From: SAR86 cluster bacterium
Lineage (GTDB): Bacteria > Pseudomonadota > Gammaproteobacteria > Magnimaribacterales > Magnimaribacteraceae
Length of the DNA stretch: 64,000 bases
Assembly: GCA_016777005.1 (NCBI GenBank)
Contig: JADHSF010000001.1
Span: forward strand, 41,029 to 105,028
Direction of reading: 5' to 3'
Shown here: positions 40,073 to 50,117 of the stretch, one piece after another
Layout: each line of letters begins with the position of its first letter
Numbering within the stretch: the stretch's first letter is position 1
Program-made: the position numbers and the translations under genes
The notes under the pieces: model-generated
What the model saw: the letters and a program-made list of their open reading frames with translations, nothing else
Database searches by the model: none
Told to the model about the DNA's origin: nothing

Positions 40073-40942
40073 CTAATTTGTAGATAAAAGCCTTTTGGGG
40101 AGCAGTTTATGTTGCTCGCTAACCTCACCAATACCTATAAATATTTTACTTTCAGTATATATTCTTACTAATCTATTTTTTTCTAGTGGCGCATTATAGT
40201 CTATTGCTAAGCCATTTCTAATTTTTTTTGCATCTTCTGAATTTAATTCAATTCTATCCATTTCTTGACACATTACATCACAGGGTAAAATCTTCTTGAC
40301 CAAAGATTCGAGAGCATCATCAATAGTTACTGATTCTTGATTTAATTGCATATCACCAACCTCTAATCTTCTCAATGAAATCATGGTAGCGAGGGACCCT
40401 AGATTTCTGCCAAGAGTCTCAACTAAAGTCCTTATATAGGTTCCTTTAGTGCAAGAGACTTTCATGGTGACTATATTTCCAGACATCTCAATAAGTTCAA
40501 TATTTTTTATTAAAATACTTCTTGGTTCTCGGTGCAAATAAACACCTTTTCTAGCCCAGTGATAAAGCGGATTGCCATTTATCTTAATGGCTGAATACAT
40601 TGGGGGAATTTGATTTTGAGGGCCTTTTAAATTGCCTATAGCTTGCTTTATATCTTGGTCATTTACAATAAAATCAGACTGTGCAACTATTTTTCCGGTA
40701 ATATCGCCAGTATCAGTTTCAATTCCACACTCTAAGCCAACTTCATAAACTTTATCCAGATTAGTTGCATAGTTACTAAATTTTGTAGCTTCTCCGATAC
40801 AAATAGGAAGCAGACCTGTTGCGAGAGGATCAAGAGTTCCGCAATGACCAATCCTCTTAGTGCTAAGTTTTGAGCGTAATTTATAAACACAGTTAGCAGA
40901 AGAAACACCTTCTGGCTTATCTAGAAGTAAAAAGCCATGCAT
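40073..40942 (-). CDS. truB: tRNA pseudouridine55 synthase
   Basis: TruB makes pseudouridine 55 in the T-loop of tRNAs. The N terminus GFLLLDKPEGVSSANCVYKL and the catalytic motif IGHCGTLDPLATGLLPICIG (with the active-site Asp) are diagnostic; CTKGTYIRTLVETLG is present too. At 289 aa it is slightly shorter than E. coli TruB (314). It is 4 bp from rbfA. Confidence 0.97.
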   Translation of the reverse strand: MHGFLLLDKPEGVSSANCVYKLRSKLSTKRIGHCGTLDPLATGLLPICIGEATKFSNYATNLDKVYEVGLECGIETDTGDITGKIVAQSDFIVNDQDIKQAIGNLKGPQNQIPPMYSAIKINGNPLYHWARKGVYLHREPRSILIKNIELIEMSGNIVTMKVSCTKGTYIRTLVETLGRNLGSLATMISLRRLEVGDMQLNQESVTIDDALESLVKKILPCDVMCQEMDRIELNSEDAKKIRNGLAIDYNAPLEKNRLVRIYTESKIFIGIGEVSEQHKLLPKRLLSTN

Positions 40943-40946
40943 GGTA

Positions 40947-41258
40947 TTAAAAAATATCTTCTATCTTAAAGAAAATCTCTGGTGTTCTCCTTAAGTTTAA
41001 ATTGCGACTAAGTTTTCTTCTTATAAAACCCTTGGCTTTTTCAAGACCTATCTTGACTTCTTCTGAGTCAATTTCGTTAAAGCTATTACTATTAGAAATA
41101 AATATGTCTGCCTTTTTCATATCAGGTGTAAGTAAAACGTTCAGCACTGTAATGCCTTGTACGCGCGGATCCTTAACCTCCATTGAAAGTACTTTGGAGA
41201 TCTCAACTTTAATTAGGTCAGCGATTCTGTCAGAGCGCTTAAAATCTTGGGAAGGCAT
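40947..41258 (-). CDS. rbfA: 30S ribosome-binding factor A
   Basis: RbfA (103 aa) is a KH-type small-subunit assembly factor. The N terminus FKRSDRIADLIKVEISKVLSMEVKDPRV and the middle VTVLNVLLTPDMKKADIFIS, then RTPEIFFKIEDIF, match the family. It is shorter at the C terminus than the E. coli protein (133 aa). It starts right at the end of infB. Confidence 0.95.
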   Translation of the reverse strand: MPSQDFKRSDRIADLIKVEISKVLSMEVKDPRVQGITVLNVLLTPDMKKADIFISNSNSFNEIDSEEVKIGLEKAKGFIRRKLSRNLNLRRTPEIFFKIEDIF

Positions 41259-43613
41259 TTAATCTAAGGTTCTTTTTACTTCTATACGATCAAAGACTTC
41301 TATTTTATCTCCTACTTTCACGTCTCTATAATTGGCCACACCTATTCCGCATTCAGTACCCATTGGAACTTCACTAGCGTCGTCTTTGAATCTTTTTAAA
41401 GAGTCAAGTTCACCTTCAAAGATAACTATGTCATCTCTTAATACTCTAATAGGTTTATTTCTTTTGATAGTTCCTTCAATCACCATAGAGCCAGCAATCT
41501 GACCAAATTTGGGAGATTTAAAGATATCTTTAACTTCTGCGGTACCAAGAATTTGCTCTTTGACTTCAGGAGCTAAATGACCTTCAACTGAAGTCTTTAT
41601 TCCATCTATCAAATCATAAATAATACTGTAGTAGAGTATTTCTATAGATTCTTTTTCAGACAATGATTTAGCTGCATTATCAGCTCTAACATTAAACCCC
41701 ATTACAAAAGAACCAGTAGTAAGCGCCAGGTTCACATCATTTGCATTGATTGATCCAACTGATTCATGAACAATATTTATTTTAACTTCTTCATTCTCTA
41801 TGTTCTTTATAGATCCAATTATTGCTTCTAAAGACCCGTGAGTATCTGCTTTTAAGACTAGATTTAAAATTGTGTGATTGCCTAGTTCCGATTCAAAAAG
41901 CATCTCAAGATTTGAGATTTGATTACGGGCTAATCTTTCTGCTCTAGCTTTTTCTGCTCTTGCTCCAGATATTTCTTTAGCCATCTTTTCGCTAGCTACA
42001 ACAACAAATTCTTCTCCAGCCTTTGGTGGCACATCTAAACCAGTAATTGAAGCAGGCACAGATGGTCCAGCTTCCGATAAAATTATTCCATTCTCATCTA
42101 CAAGACTTCTCACTCTTTTAGTCTGCTCTCCAACTAAAATCATGTCACCCTTCTTAAGAGTGCCTTTTTGGACTAGAATTGTTGCAACAGCTCCTTTACC
42201 AACTTCTGTAGTTGAATCAAGAACAACACCGAAAGCAGGGCCTTTATGATGGGCCTTAAGTTCTAAAACCTCAGCTTCTAAATTAACTGCCTCTAGAAGT
42301 TCTTTAATTCCATCTCCTTTGAGTGCAGATATTGGGAGGAATTGTGTCTGACCTCCCCAGTCTTCTGGGATAAGATCTTTATTAGATAATTCTGTTTTTA
42401 CCCTTTCTATATCAGCTTCTTCTCGATCCATTTTATTTACTGCAACAACAATGGGGACCCCAGCAGCTTTAGCATGACTTATTGCTTCCTCTGTTTGAGG
42501 TTGCAAACCATCATCTGCTGCAACAACCAAAATAACTATATCCGTAGAATTTGCACCTCTAGCCCTTACTTCAGAAAAAGCAGCATGACCAGGTGTGTCA
42601 ATGAAAGCAATAGTTCCATGATCTGTATTAGCTTGATAAGCACCGATCTTTTGAGTAATCCCACCATCTTCTCCAGCTGCTACGTTTGCTTCTCTAATTG
42701 AATCTAGAAGTGTAGTCTTTCCGTGGTCCACATGACCAAGAACTGAAACAACAGGATTCCTTGGCTCTTCTTCACCTTCATAGGTAACTAATTCCATGAG
42801 CTGGTCTTCAACCTCTACTTTTACAGCTGGTTCTGCTTCATGACCAAGTTCAGCAGTAACCAGAATAGCTGTATCTTGATCTAATGGTTGGTTTAAAGTA
42901 GCCATAACGCCCATGGACATTAAAAGCTTTACTACCTCTCCTCCCTTCACAGAAAGGCTTTGAGCCAGCTCACTAACCGTTATTGATTCAGGAATTTGTA
43001 TTTTCTTAGTTACAAATTCCGCAGGTCTCTCGAATTCTTGTTTTTCTACGTTAGATAGAAAACTTTCTCCTTCTAATTCTCTTTGTTCTTTTTTTGAAAG
43101 TTCAGCTCTTGTAGGTTTAACAGTTCTTTTTCCTGTAATGACAGATTTTTTTATTTCAGGCTTAGTATCAGTTTCACCACCCGTTTTAGCTTTGCGTCTA
43201 GTGACTAAAGTTTTTTGTTCTTGTTCTTTTTTTCTCTTTTCTTCTTCAGTTTTTTTATTTGCCTCTCCTGCCTGCCTCTTCTTTTCAATCTCATCGAAAT
43301 TGATTGTTGCAGAAGTTCTTTGAGTGTCGCTTGATACGATTCCTGCACTGTCTTTAGAAATAGTTTTACGAGTGATAGAAACTGTTCCTTGTTTTTCCGG
43401 TTCAACCCTTGAAGCAGTTTTATTTAAAGAGATAGTTTTAGAAGATTTTATTTGTTGTTCTTTAAGAAACTCCAAAAGGGTCTTTTTATCTTGGTCAGTT
43501 ACTTCATCACTAATATCAGTATGATTAAGTCCTGCCTCTTTCATTTGAGAAAGGAGGGCTTGACCTTCTGAACCAATGATTTTTGCTAAATTTTCTACTG
43601 TTACTGACGACAT
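41259..43613 (-). CDS. infB: translation initiation factor IF-2
   Basis: IF-2 brings fMet-tRNA to the 30S subunit with GTP. A variable charged N-terminal region (about 1-215, Lys/Glu-rich) is followed by the IF2_N segment and the G domain: G1 GHVDHGKTT, G3 DTPGHAAF, G4 NKMD and G5 SALKGDG. Domains II-IV follow, ending in MGTECGIGVANYRDVKVGDKIEVF. At 784 aa it is shorter than E. coli (890), mostly in the N-terminal part. Confidence 0.98.
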   Translation of the reverse strand: MSSVTVENLAKIIGSEGQALLSQMKEAGLNHTDISDEVTDQDKKTLLEFLKEQQIKSSKTISLNKTASRVEPEKQGTVSITRKTISKDSAGIVSSDTQRTSATINFDEIEKKRQAGEANKKTEEEKRKKEQEQKTLVTRRKAKTGGETDTKPEIKKSVITGKRTVKPTRAELSKKEQRELEGESFLSNVEKQEFERPAEFVTKKIQIPESITVSELAQSLSVKGGEVVKLLMSMGVMATLNQPLDQDTAILVTAELGHEAEPAVKVEVEDQLMELVTYEGEEEPRNPVVSVLGHVDHGKTTLLDSIREANVAAGEDGGITQKIGAYQANTDHGTIAFIDTPGHAAFSEVRARGANSTDIVILVVAADDGLQPQTEEAISHAKAAGVPIVVAVNKMDREEADIERVKTELSNKDLIPEDWGGQTQFLPISALKGDGIKELLEAVNLEAEVLELKAHHKGPAFGVVLDSTTEVGKGAVATILVQKGTLKKGDMILVGEQTKRVRSLVDENGIILSEAGPSVPASITGLDVPPKAGEEFVVVASEKMAKEISGARAEKARAERLARNQISNLEMLFESELGNHTILNLVLKADTHGSLEAIIGSIKNIENEEVKINIVHESVGSINANDVNLALTTGSFVMGFNVRADNAAKSLSEKESIEILYYSIIYDLIDGIKTSVEGHLAPEVKEQILGTAEVKDIFKSPKFGQIAGSMVIEGTIKRNKPIRVLRDDIVIFEGELDSLKRFKDDASEVPMGTECGIGVANYRDVKVGDKIEVFDRIEVKRTLD

Positions 43614-43618
43614 ATATT

Positions 43619-45079
43619 TTAATCCTCAAACCAATGAGCTCTTGCTCTCATTATTAAATCACCGGCATCATCGTCTGATATATCTATAATACTTGTGAGT
43701 TCTTCAATAGATTGTTCAGCCAATTCCTCTCTATCATTGATGCCCTTTTGAGAAAGTTCCAACGCTAAGGTCATTTCCATTCCTTCTACAGACATTAAAT
43801 CACCAGATTCACCATCGTCAGTAGAAACCTCCATTGCCATAGTAATCAAAACCTCTTTAGCTCTATTGATGAGCAGGTTACTTATATCGTCATCAAACCC
43901 TTCTATAGCAGATAGAGACTCCAAAGAAGCAGATGATATTGACTCCAGAGAACTATAACCATTTGAAATTAAGGTTTGAGCTAAGTCATCATCTACATCT
44001 AAATTTTTAACTAAAATACTAGAGATACTTTCAGTTTGTTCTTGACTCTTTTCTTCTGCAGCCGCTTGATCAATAACATTCAATTTCCAACCTGTAATCT
44101 GACTACTTAATCTTACGTTTTGACCACTCTTGCCTATAGCTTGAGCCAAAGTATCTTGTGTAACTGCTACTTCCATGGAACCTCTCACTTCATCTAGAAC
44201 AATAGATGTTATTTCAACTGGGCCCATAGAGTTAATAAGCAACTGAGCTGGATCATCATCCCAAATAACGATATCTAATCTTTCATTGCCGAGTTCATTT
44301 GAAACAGCCTGAACTCTAGAGCCGCGCATACCGACACAAGCTCCGACTGGATCTATCCTATTATCATTTGTTTTAACTGCAATTTTTGTTCTTGAACCAG
44401 GATCTCTTGCTACAGCTTTAATTTCTATAACTTGTTCAGATATCTCAGGAACTTCTAGTTTAAATAGCTCAGCAACCATCTCAGGACATTTTCTACTTAA
44501 TGCTAACTGAGGTCCTCGATTTTCTCTTTCTTCTTCTTGTAAAACAGCCCTCAACCTATCACCTATCCTAAACACCTCACCTGGGATTAATTCAGTTCTT
44601 GAAAGTATAGCTTCAGCTCCTTCTCCTAGATCTATAATAAGAAATTCTCTAGTAACCTTCTTGACGGTACCATTGACCAGCTCTCCTAAGACATTACGGT
44701 ATTTTTCAACGACCTGCGCTCTTTCAGCTTCTCGAACTTTTTGGACTATGACTTGCTTGGCAGCTTGAGCTGCGATCCTACCAAATTCAACATTATCAAC
44801 CTTTTCTCTAACTGAAGACCCTATCTCATTATTTGTTTCATTCTGAATAACTTGGAATCCCTCATCCTCGAAGTCCTCTTTTGAAACAACTTCCCATAGA
44901 CGAAAGGTTTCATATTCTCCAGTCTGTGGGTCAATTAAAACTTCTATGTTTGAGCTTTCCTGATATCTCTTTTTTGTCGCAGTAGCCAAAGCTTGTTCTA
45001 TTGCTTCGAAAATTGCCTCTTTTGGTAAGCCTTTCTCACTAGAAACTGCTTCCGCGACTAATAAAATCTCATTTTGCAT
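43619..45079 (-). CDS. nusA: transcription termination/antitermination factor NusA
   Basis: NusA binds RNA polymerase and regulates pausing, termination and antitermination. Domains in order: N-terminal polymerase-binding (1-130), S1 (about 135-200; GELVNGTVKKVTREFLIIDLG), two KH domains (about 205-345; DPVGACVGMRGSRVQAV and AIGKSGQNVRL), and two acidic helix-hairpin repeats (about 360-486) like the E. coli AR1/AR2 domains. The length is 486 aa (E. coli 495). Confidence 0.98.
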   Translation of the reverse strand: MQNEILLVAEAVSSEKGLPKEAIFEAIEQALATATKKRYQESSNIEVLIDPQTGEYETFRLWEVVSKEDFEDEGFQVIQNETNNEIGSSVREKVDNVEFGRIAAQAAKQVIVQKVREAERAQVVEKYRNVLGELVNGTVKKVTREFLIIDLGEGAEAILSRTELIPGEVFRIGDRLRAVLQEEERENRGPQLALSRKCPEMVAELFKLEVPEISEQVIEIKAVARDPGSRTKIAVKTNDNRIDPVGACVGMRGSRVQAVSNELGNERLDIVIWDDDPAQLLINSMGPVEITSIVLDEVRGSMEVAVTQDTLAQAIGKSGQNVRLSSQITGWKLNVIDQAAAEEKSQEQTESISSILVKNLDVDDDLAQTLISNGYSSLESISSASLESLSAIEGFDDDISNLLINRAKEVLITMAMEVSTDDGESGDLMSVEGMEMTLALELSQKGINDREELAEQSIEELTSIIDISDDDAGDLIMRARAHWFED

Positions 45080-45090
45080 AATATTACCCC

Positions 45091-45531
45091 TTAGATTAAA
45101 AGATTTGCTTTAATAATAGAAGAAAAAGGAATTTCTTGAATTTTATCTTTTACTTCAAGTTTTATACTAATTTCATCCACTTCTTCTAATTGACCTTTTA
45201 TTGTTTTTTTATTCAGGTCGTCAAAAAATGTGACTTTAAGGTTTTCCTTTAAAAATTCTTTATATTGTTCTTTATAAAAAAATTTGCGATCTAAACCTGG
45301 TGAAGAAACTTCTAATAGATAGTTCTCAGAGAAATCGTTTTCTGTATCCAGAACTTTACTGACATGTTTACTGACCAATTCGCAATCTTCAACAGATATG
45401 CCTTCTTTATTATCTATGTATATCCTCAATGTTTGATTAGAGTGCCTACCAAAAAGCTCAAGACCCCAAACCTTACAGCCCAGTCTCTCTATATCCTTTT
45501 CAATAACCTCTTTAATATATTCTGTATCCAT
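45091..45531 (-). CDS. rimP: ribosome maturation factor RimP
   Basis: RimP (146 aa) assists 30S maturation. The N-terminal domain has GCKVWGLELFGRHSNQTLRIYIDNKEGISVEDCELVSKHVS and the domain boundary YLLEVSSPGLDRKFF, the family hallmark. It is the first protein gene of the nusA operon; a terminator hairpin and the fMet tRNA lie just upstream, as in E. coli metY-rimP-nusA. Confidence 0.96.
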   Translation of the reverse strand: MDTEYIKEVIEKDIERLGCKVWGLELFGRHSNQTLRIYIDNKEGISVEDCELVSKHVSKVLDTENDFSENYLLEVSSPGLDRKFFYKEQYKEFLKENLKVTFFDDLNKKTIKGQLEEVDEISIKLEVKDKIQEIPFSSIIKANLLI

Positions 45532-45542
45532 TTTTTACCTAC

Positions 45543-45564
45543 AAAAAAAGCCCATAAAGGGCTT
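45543..45564 (-). terminator. terminator between tRNA-fMet and rimP
   Basis: On the minus strand AGCCC-tttat-GGGCT is followed by seven T residues, ending 12 bp before the rimP ATG. The short stem suggests partial termination that lowers transcription of the nusA operon relative to the tRNA. Confidence 0.65.
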
Positions 45565-45567
45565 ACT

Positions 45568-45644
<77 letters not shown>

Positions 45645-45657
45645 ACAAAGGGAAAGC

Positions 45658-45686
45658 AGTATAGTTAGATGAAGCGAAAGAATCAA
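45658..45686 (-). promoter_or_regulatory. sigma-70 type promoter for tRNA-fMet and the rimP-nusA operon
   Basis: On the minus strand TTGATT is followed by exactly 17 bases and TATACT. The predicted start lies about 7 bp before the tRNA-fMet 5' end, good placement for a tRNA promoter. Confidence 0.7.
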
Positions 45687-45692
45687 GATAAA

Positions 45693-45778
45693 TGGTGCCG
45701 AAGAGAGGATTCGAACCTCCACGAGCTATGCTCACTACCCCCTCAAGGTAGCGTGTCTACCAATTCCACCACTTCGGC
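45693..45778 (-). tRNA. tRNA-Leu(GAG)
   Basis: An 86-nt class II cloverleaf with acceptor GCCGAAG/CTTCGGC, anticodon stem CTACC/GGTAG, loop TTGAGGG (anticodon GAG at 45742-45744), a long variable arm and an encoded CCA. It follows secG by 9 bp, as leuU does in E. coli. Confidence 0.97.
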
Positions 45779-45787
45779 ATAAAAGTA

Positions 45788-46084
45788 TTAATCTTCGGGT
45801 AAGATTCCAGACTCTTCAATTATGATCTCTTCTATTGAAGTTTCTTTATCTAAACTACTCCTAGATATGTAGGTAATGGATAAGCTTAAAATGAGGAAAA
45901 TAGCAGAAAGAACTGCGGTCACTTTAGTCAAAGGATTTGAATTACTACTTGAACCAAACATTGCGTTACTAGAACCACCACCAAAAGCACTTCCAATATC
46001 AGATCCTTTTCCTTGTTGAAGTAATATTATTAAAATTAATGAGATAGAAATGAGTATGTAAAAGAATATAAGTAGATTTTCCAT
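45788..46084 (-). CDS. secG: protein translocase subunit SecG
   Basis: SecG (98 aa) has the expected two membrane helices (about 5-25 and 52-72) joined by the conserved cytoplasmic loop LLQQGKGSDIGSAFGGGSSNAMFGSS, and an acidic tail. It supports the SecYEG channel during SecA-driven export. It overlaps the tpiA stop by one base and is followed by tRNA-Leu. Confidence 0.97.
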   Translation of the reverse strand: MENLLIFFYILISISLILIILLQQGKGSDIGSAFGGGSSNAMFGSSSNSNPLTKVTAVLSAIFLILSLSITYISRSSLDKETSIEEIIIEESGILPED

Positions 46085-46809
46085 TAGCTTAAATTATAAA
46101 TTTTTGAAAAGGTTTCTGAATCCAAGGAAGCTCCTCCAATTAAGAGACCATCGACACTATCTGAAGACAAAATTTCTTCGGCATTGTTTAATTTTACACT
46201 ACCTCCGTAAACAACTGAAACTTTCTTATTGTTCACTATTTTTTTAAGATGGTTTTTGATAAATCCATGAATATCTTCTATGTAAGTTGTTTTTGCACTT
46301 AATCCAGTTCCAATTGCCCATATTGGCTCATAAGCAATTGTAATGTTTGCTAAATCTTCAGAATTTAAAATATCGAGTTGATTTGTAAGGAAATTTTTAG
46401 TGTCACCATTACTATATACTTCAGATGGTTCTCCTATGCAGAAAATAACAGAAATACCGCTATCAATAGCGCTGTCAAGCTTAGCCCTTAAAGAAACACC
46501 ATCTTCATTCAAGTAATGTCTTTGTTCAGAATGGCCTATCAAAACGAATTCAGTTGAGAAGTCATTTAGCATTTGTCCATTAATTCCTCCTGTCAATGCA
46601 CCTTGATGAGTTGAATCTATTTCTTGTGATCCTAACTGGACCGGACTGTTTATTTTAGTAATGAAGCTTCTAGTTGAATCTAGATAACATGAAGGAGGAC
46701 ATATTACACAGTTAACTTCTGTTTTATATTCTATTTTGTTAGAAACTTCGTTAATCCATAACTCGATATCTGCTTTAGTGCCATTCATTTTCCAATTGGA
46801 AACAATCAT
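46084..46809 (-). CDS. tpiA: triosephosphate isomerase
   Basis: TpiA interconverts dihydroxyacetone phosphate and glyceraldehyde 3-phosphate. The active-site set is intact: NWKMNG (Lys), IGHSEQR (His), the signature AYEPIWAIGTG (Glu) and YGGSVKLNN. At 241 aa it is slightly shorter than E. coli (255). It overlaps glmM by 4 bp; the glmM-tpiA-secG order is the Pseudomonas one. Confidence 0.98.
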   Translation of the reverse strand: MIVSNWKMNGTKADIELWINEVSNKIEYKTEVNCVICPPSCYLDSTRSFITKINSPVQLGSQEIDSTHQGALTGGINGQMLNDFSTEFVLIGHSEQRHYLNEDGVSLRAKLDSAIDSGISVIFCIGEPSEVYSNGDTKNFLTNQLDILNSEDLANITIAYEPIWAIGTGLSAKTTYIEDIHGFIKNHLKKIVNNKKVSVVYGGSVKLNNAEEILSSDSVDGLLIGGASLDSETFSKIYNLS

Positions 46810-48170
46810 AGAGTTAAAGCTAATTCTGCTAATGAATTACATAAGTTTTCTGAAGTGCCAGAATCCTTAGACTCTACCATAATTCTTATTAATGGTTCTG
46901 TTCCAGATGGTCTTATAAGAACTCTGCCATCATTACCTAATTTACTTTCTATTTTGGTAACTTCAGACCAAAATTTATCACTAAGAATAATGTTATTGGG
47001 ATCATCTACCTTAAGATTTATTAATGTTTGTGGAAACTTTTTGAAATTATTGAGTGTTTTATCTATAGAAAAATTATCGTTCTTGACGGCATCTAAGAAC
47101 TTGAGCGCGGCGATGATAGCATCACCTGTTGGAGCAGAGTCTAAACATATAATGTGGCCTGATGGCTCTCCCCCTAACAACCAATTTCTTTCTACAAGTT
47201 TTTGTAAAACATATTTATCGCCAACATCTGATCTATAAAAATCAATATTGTTTTCTTCAAAATGAATTTCAAGTGCTTTATTTGTCATCAGAGTCCCAAT
47301 AACTCCTGACCCTTCTGTAAGATTTTGAGAAAGAATATAAAGAATATCATCTCCATCAAGAATATCTCCGTTAGAAGATACTATTAGAATCCTATCTCCG
47401 TCTCCATCAAAAGCTATACCGAGGTCATATTCCCCTTTTGCAATCTCTTCTTTTAAAAATTCTGGGCTAGTAGAGCCACAATTTTGATTGATGTTAATAC
47501 CATCTGGTGACGATCCAATTGCGTGTACTTCTGCGCCGAGTTCTTCAAAAACTTTTGGTGCTACTGAATAAGTAGCTCCGTTAGCACAATCCAAAAGGAT
47601 TGATAATCCAGTCAAATCTAAACCTAAGAAAGTAGATTTACAAAATTCAATATACCTTCCTTGAGCATCATTCATTCTTGCAGCCTTACCTAGATTAATT
47701 GAGTCTACAGCGACCATATCGTGATTAAGTTTACTTTCAATTCTTTTCTCTAATTCAGCAGAAAATTTTTGACCATCTTTATTGAAAAACTTAATTCCAT
47801 TATCTTCGAAAAGATTATGTGATGCACTGATCACTAGGCCTACTTGGTTATTAGAATTTGCTAAGAAGGAAACCCCTGGAGTGGGAAGGGGCCCCAATAA
47901 GGTGACATCCATACCAGAAGAGATAAAACCTGCCTGCAAAGCTGATTCAAACATATATCCTGATATCCTTGTATCTTTACCAATGAATACTTTGGATATA
48001 CCCTCTTCTTTTAAAACGCAACCTGCTGCCCATCCAAGTTTAGTGACAAAAAGCGGATTCATGGTTGAGGTAACAGGACCTCTTATTCCATCGGTTCCAA
48101 ATTTACGATCACTTCTTAATGGTGAAAGGCTTGAAATTTCTTTTTTTCTTATGGGTAATAATTTACTCAT
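46806..48170 (-). CDS. glmM: phosphoglucosamine mutase
   Basis: GlmM converts glucosamine 6-phosphate to the 1-phosphate for UDP-GlcNAc. The N-terminal FGTDGIRG, the phosphoserine loop SASHN (Ser117), the metal loop DGDGDR and the phosphate-binding RPSGTEPLIRI are present. It has about 17 extra residues before FGTDGIRG compared with E. coli, with no closer start codon. The loop reads HNLFEDNG where HNPYYDNG is usual. folP, usually between ftsH and glmM, is missing. Confidence 0.96.
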   Translation of the reverse strand: MSKLLPIRKKEISSLSPLRSDRKFGTDGIRGPVTSTMNPLFVTKLGWAAGCVLKEEGISKVFIGKDTRISGYMFESALQAGFISSGMDVTLLGPLPTPGVSFLANSNNQVGLVISASHNLFEDNGIKFFNKDGQKFSAELEKRIESKLNHDMVAVDSINLGKAARMNDAQGRYIEFCKSTFLGLDLTGLSILLDCANGATYSVAPKVFEELGAEVHAIGSSPDGININQNCGSTSPEFLKEEIAKGEYDLGIAFDGDGDRILIVSSNGDILDGDDILYILSQNLTEGSGVIGTLMTNKALEIHFEENNIDFYRSDVGDKYVLQKLVERNWLLGGEPSGHIICLDSAPTGDAIIAALKFLDAVKNDNFSIDKTLNNFKKFPQTLINLKVDDPNNIILSDKFWSEVTKIESKLGNDGRVLIRPSGTEPLIRIMVESKDSGTSENLCNSLAELALTL

Positions 48171-48188
48171 TAAGAAAGAATTCTAATC

Positions 48189-48218
48189 TATATAGAAAGA
48201 ATCAACAAAAAAACTCAA
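48189..48218 (-). promoter_or_regulatory. possible internal promoter for glmM
   Basis: In the ftsH-glmM gap, minus strand, TTGAGT is followed by 18 bases and TATATA, about 20 bp before the glmM ATG. The match is moderate and the region is AT-rich, so it may be chance. Confidence 0.35.
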
Positions 48219-50116
48219 TTCTGCTCTGCTGCGTCACCGACTTTATTATCATCTTCAGGTGTTTTTGGCTTTGAATCTTGACTAGATTTAGGAGCCCTAG
48301 GCTCTCCTCCGGCCATAATATCTTCGATCTGATGAGTATCCAGAGTCTCATAGTCCATCAAGGCTTTTGACATACCATGCAGAGCTTCTAGATTTTCAGA
48401 TAATATATCTTTTGCTAGCTGGTAACAGCCTGAAAGGATTTCTTTAACTTCATTATCAATTTCATGAGCTGTGTCATTTGAAATTCCTTGTTTAGAGGAT
48501 CCAGCTGAACGACCTAAAAAAGGCTCATCCGTTTCATCTCCATACTTAATAGGTCCAAGTTTTTCAGAAAGACCCCATTTGGTGACCATATTATAAGCAA
48601 GCTCTGTAGCTCTTTCTATATCATTTGAAGCACCTGTAGTTACACCCTTTACTCCATAAATCAATTCTTCAGCTATCCTACCCCCGTATAGTCCACAAAT
48701 TCTGTCTAAAATACTTTGATGACTGTAACTATATTTATCTTCTTCAGGGAGGAACATAGTCACTCCTAAAGCTCTACCTCTAGGAATTATTGTAACTTTA
48801 TAAACTGGATCATGCCCATCAAGACTTCTTCCAACAATAGCGTGACCTGATTCATGATATGCTGTTTTTAGTTTTTCTTCTTCAGACATAACCATTGATC
48901 TTCTTTCGCTTCCCATCATGACTTTGTCTTTAGCAAACTCGAGTTGCTCCATTCCCACAAGTTTCTTTGAAGTTCGGGCAGCTACTAAGGCGGCTTCATT
49001 TACTAAATTTGCAAGGTCAGCTCCTGAAAAACCTGGCGTTCCTCTTGCTATAAGTGATGCATCAACATCTTGAGCAATAGGTACTTTTTTCATATGAACT
49101 TTTATAATTTGTTCTCTGCCTCTTATATCAGGTAAGGGCACTACAACTTGTCTATCAAATCTTCCGGGTCTCAGTAAGGCCGGGTCTAAAACGTCAGGTC
49201 TATTTGTTGCAGCTATAATTATGATGGCTTGATGATCTTCAAAACCATCCATTTCAACTAAAAGCTGGTTTAGAGTTTGCTCTCTTTCATCATTACCTCC
49301 ACCCATTCCAGCACCACGATGCCTTCCAACAGCATCTATTTCATCAATAAAAACAATACAGGGAGATTGCTTTTTTGCTTGTTCAAACATATCTCTTACC
49401 CTTGAAGCACCAACACCTACAAACATTTCTACAAAATCAGAACCTGAGATTGAAAAGAACGGGACACCTGCTTCGCCGGCAATCGCTTTTGCTAATAATG
49501 TTTTACCAGTACCAGGAGAGCCTGTCATTAAAATGCCCGTGGGTATCTTTCCTCCGAGCTTCTGAAATTTTGTAGGGTCTTGTAGGAAATCTACAACTTC
49601 TTGTACTTCTTCTTTCGCCTCTTCAATGCCTGCTACATCTGCAAAAGAAGTTTTAACTTTGCCTCCTTCAAGCATCTTAGCTTTACTTTTTCCAAAACTC
49701 ATTGGGCCGGACTTACCGCCCATTCCACCTTGCATCTGCCTCATGAAGAAGATGAAGACTGCCAATATAATTAAAATTGGAAAGCTGGCTATAAGCAGTT
49801 GTTTTAGAACAGATTGTTCTTCGGGTTTTTCACCAGTGACTGACACCCTATGATCACTAAGTATTTCACTTAAGTCATCTTGTAAGAATGGAGGTCTAAC
49901 CGTCTCGAAAGACTCGCCATTAACTGTTTTTCCTTTGAGTGTGTAATTGTCGGATGCAAACTCAATACTTAAAACCTGATCACTTTCGACTTGGGAAATG
50001 AATTCTGAATAAGACAGCTCGTTGACAGAAGATTCTGTATTGAGATTGTTGAATACCGAGAAAACCGTTATTGCAATAAACAACCACATTAGTAAATTTT
50101 TAAGAAGTTCGCTCAT
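48215..50116 (-). CDS. ftsH: ATP-dependent zinc metalloprotease FtsH
   Basis: FtsH is a membrane-anchored AAA+ protease (633 aa). Two membrane helices (about 5-22 and 108-127) flank a periplasmic domain; then the AAA module with Walker [14 protein letters not shown], Walker [13 protein letters not shown] and the SRH region, and the zinc site HESGH. The C terminus is rich in Lys, Asp and Glu. It degrades LpxC-type and misassembled membrane proteins. It is preceded by rlmE (1-bp gap), as in E. coli. Confidence 0.98.
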   Translation of the reverse strand: MSELLKNLLMWLFIAITVFSVFNNLNTESSVNELSYSEFISQVESDQVLSIEFASDNYTLKGKTVNGESFETVRPPFLQDDLSEILSDHRVSVTGEKPEEQSVLKQLLIASFPILIILAVFIFFMRQMQGGMGGKSGPMSFGKSKAKMLEGGKVKTSFADVAGIEEAKEEVQEVVDFLQDPTKFQKLGGKIPTGILMTGSPGTGKTLLAKAIAGEAGVPFFSISGSDFVEMFVGVGASRVRDMFEQAKKQSPCIVFIDEIDAVGRHRGAGMGGGNDEREQTLNQLLVEMDGFEDHQAIIIIAATNRPDVLDPALLRPGRFDRQVVVPLPDIRGREQIIKVHMKKVPIAQDVDASLIARGTPGFSGADLANLVNEAALVAARTSKKLVGMEQLEFAKDKVMMGSERRSMVMSEEEKLKTAYHESGHAIVGRSLDGHDPVYKVTIIPRGRALGVTMFLPEEDKYSYSHQSILDRICGLYGGRIAEELIYGVKGVTTGASNDIERATELAYNMVTKWGLSEKLGPIKYGDETDEPFLGRSAGSSKQGISNDTAHEIDNEVKEILSGCYQLAKDILSENLEALHGMSKALMDYETLDTHQIEDIMAGGEPRAPKSSQDSKPKTPEDDNKVGDAAEQN

Positions 50117-50117
50117 A

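Noticed and set aside
46855-47238. 127-aa plus-strand ORF
   Set aside because: Shadow of glmM with no independent support.
47782-48186. 134-aa plus-strand ORF
   Set aside because: Entirely antisense to glmM, with no recognisable motif or ribosome binding site.
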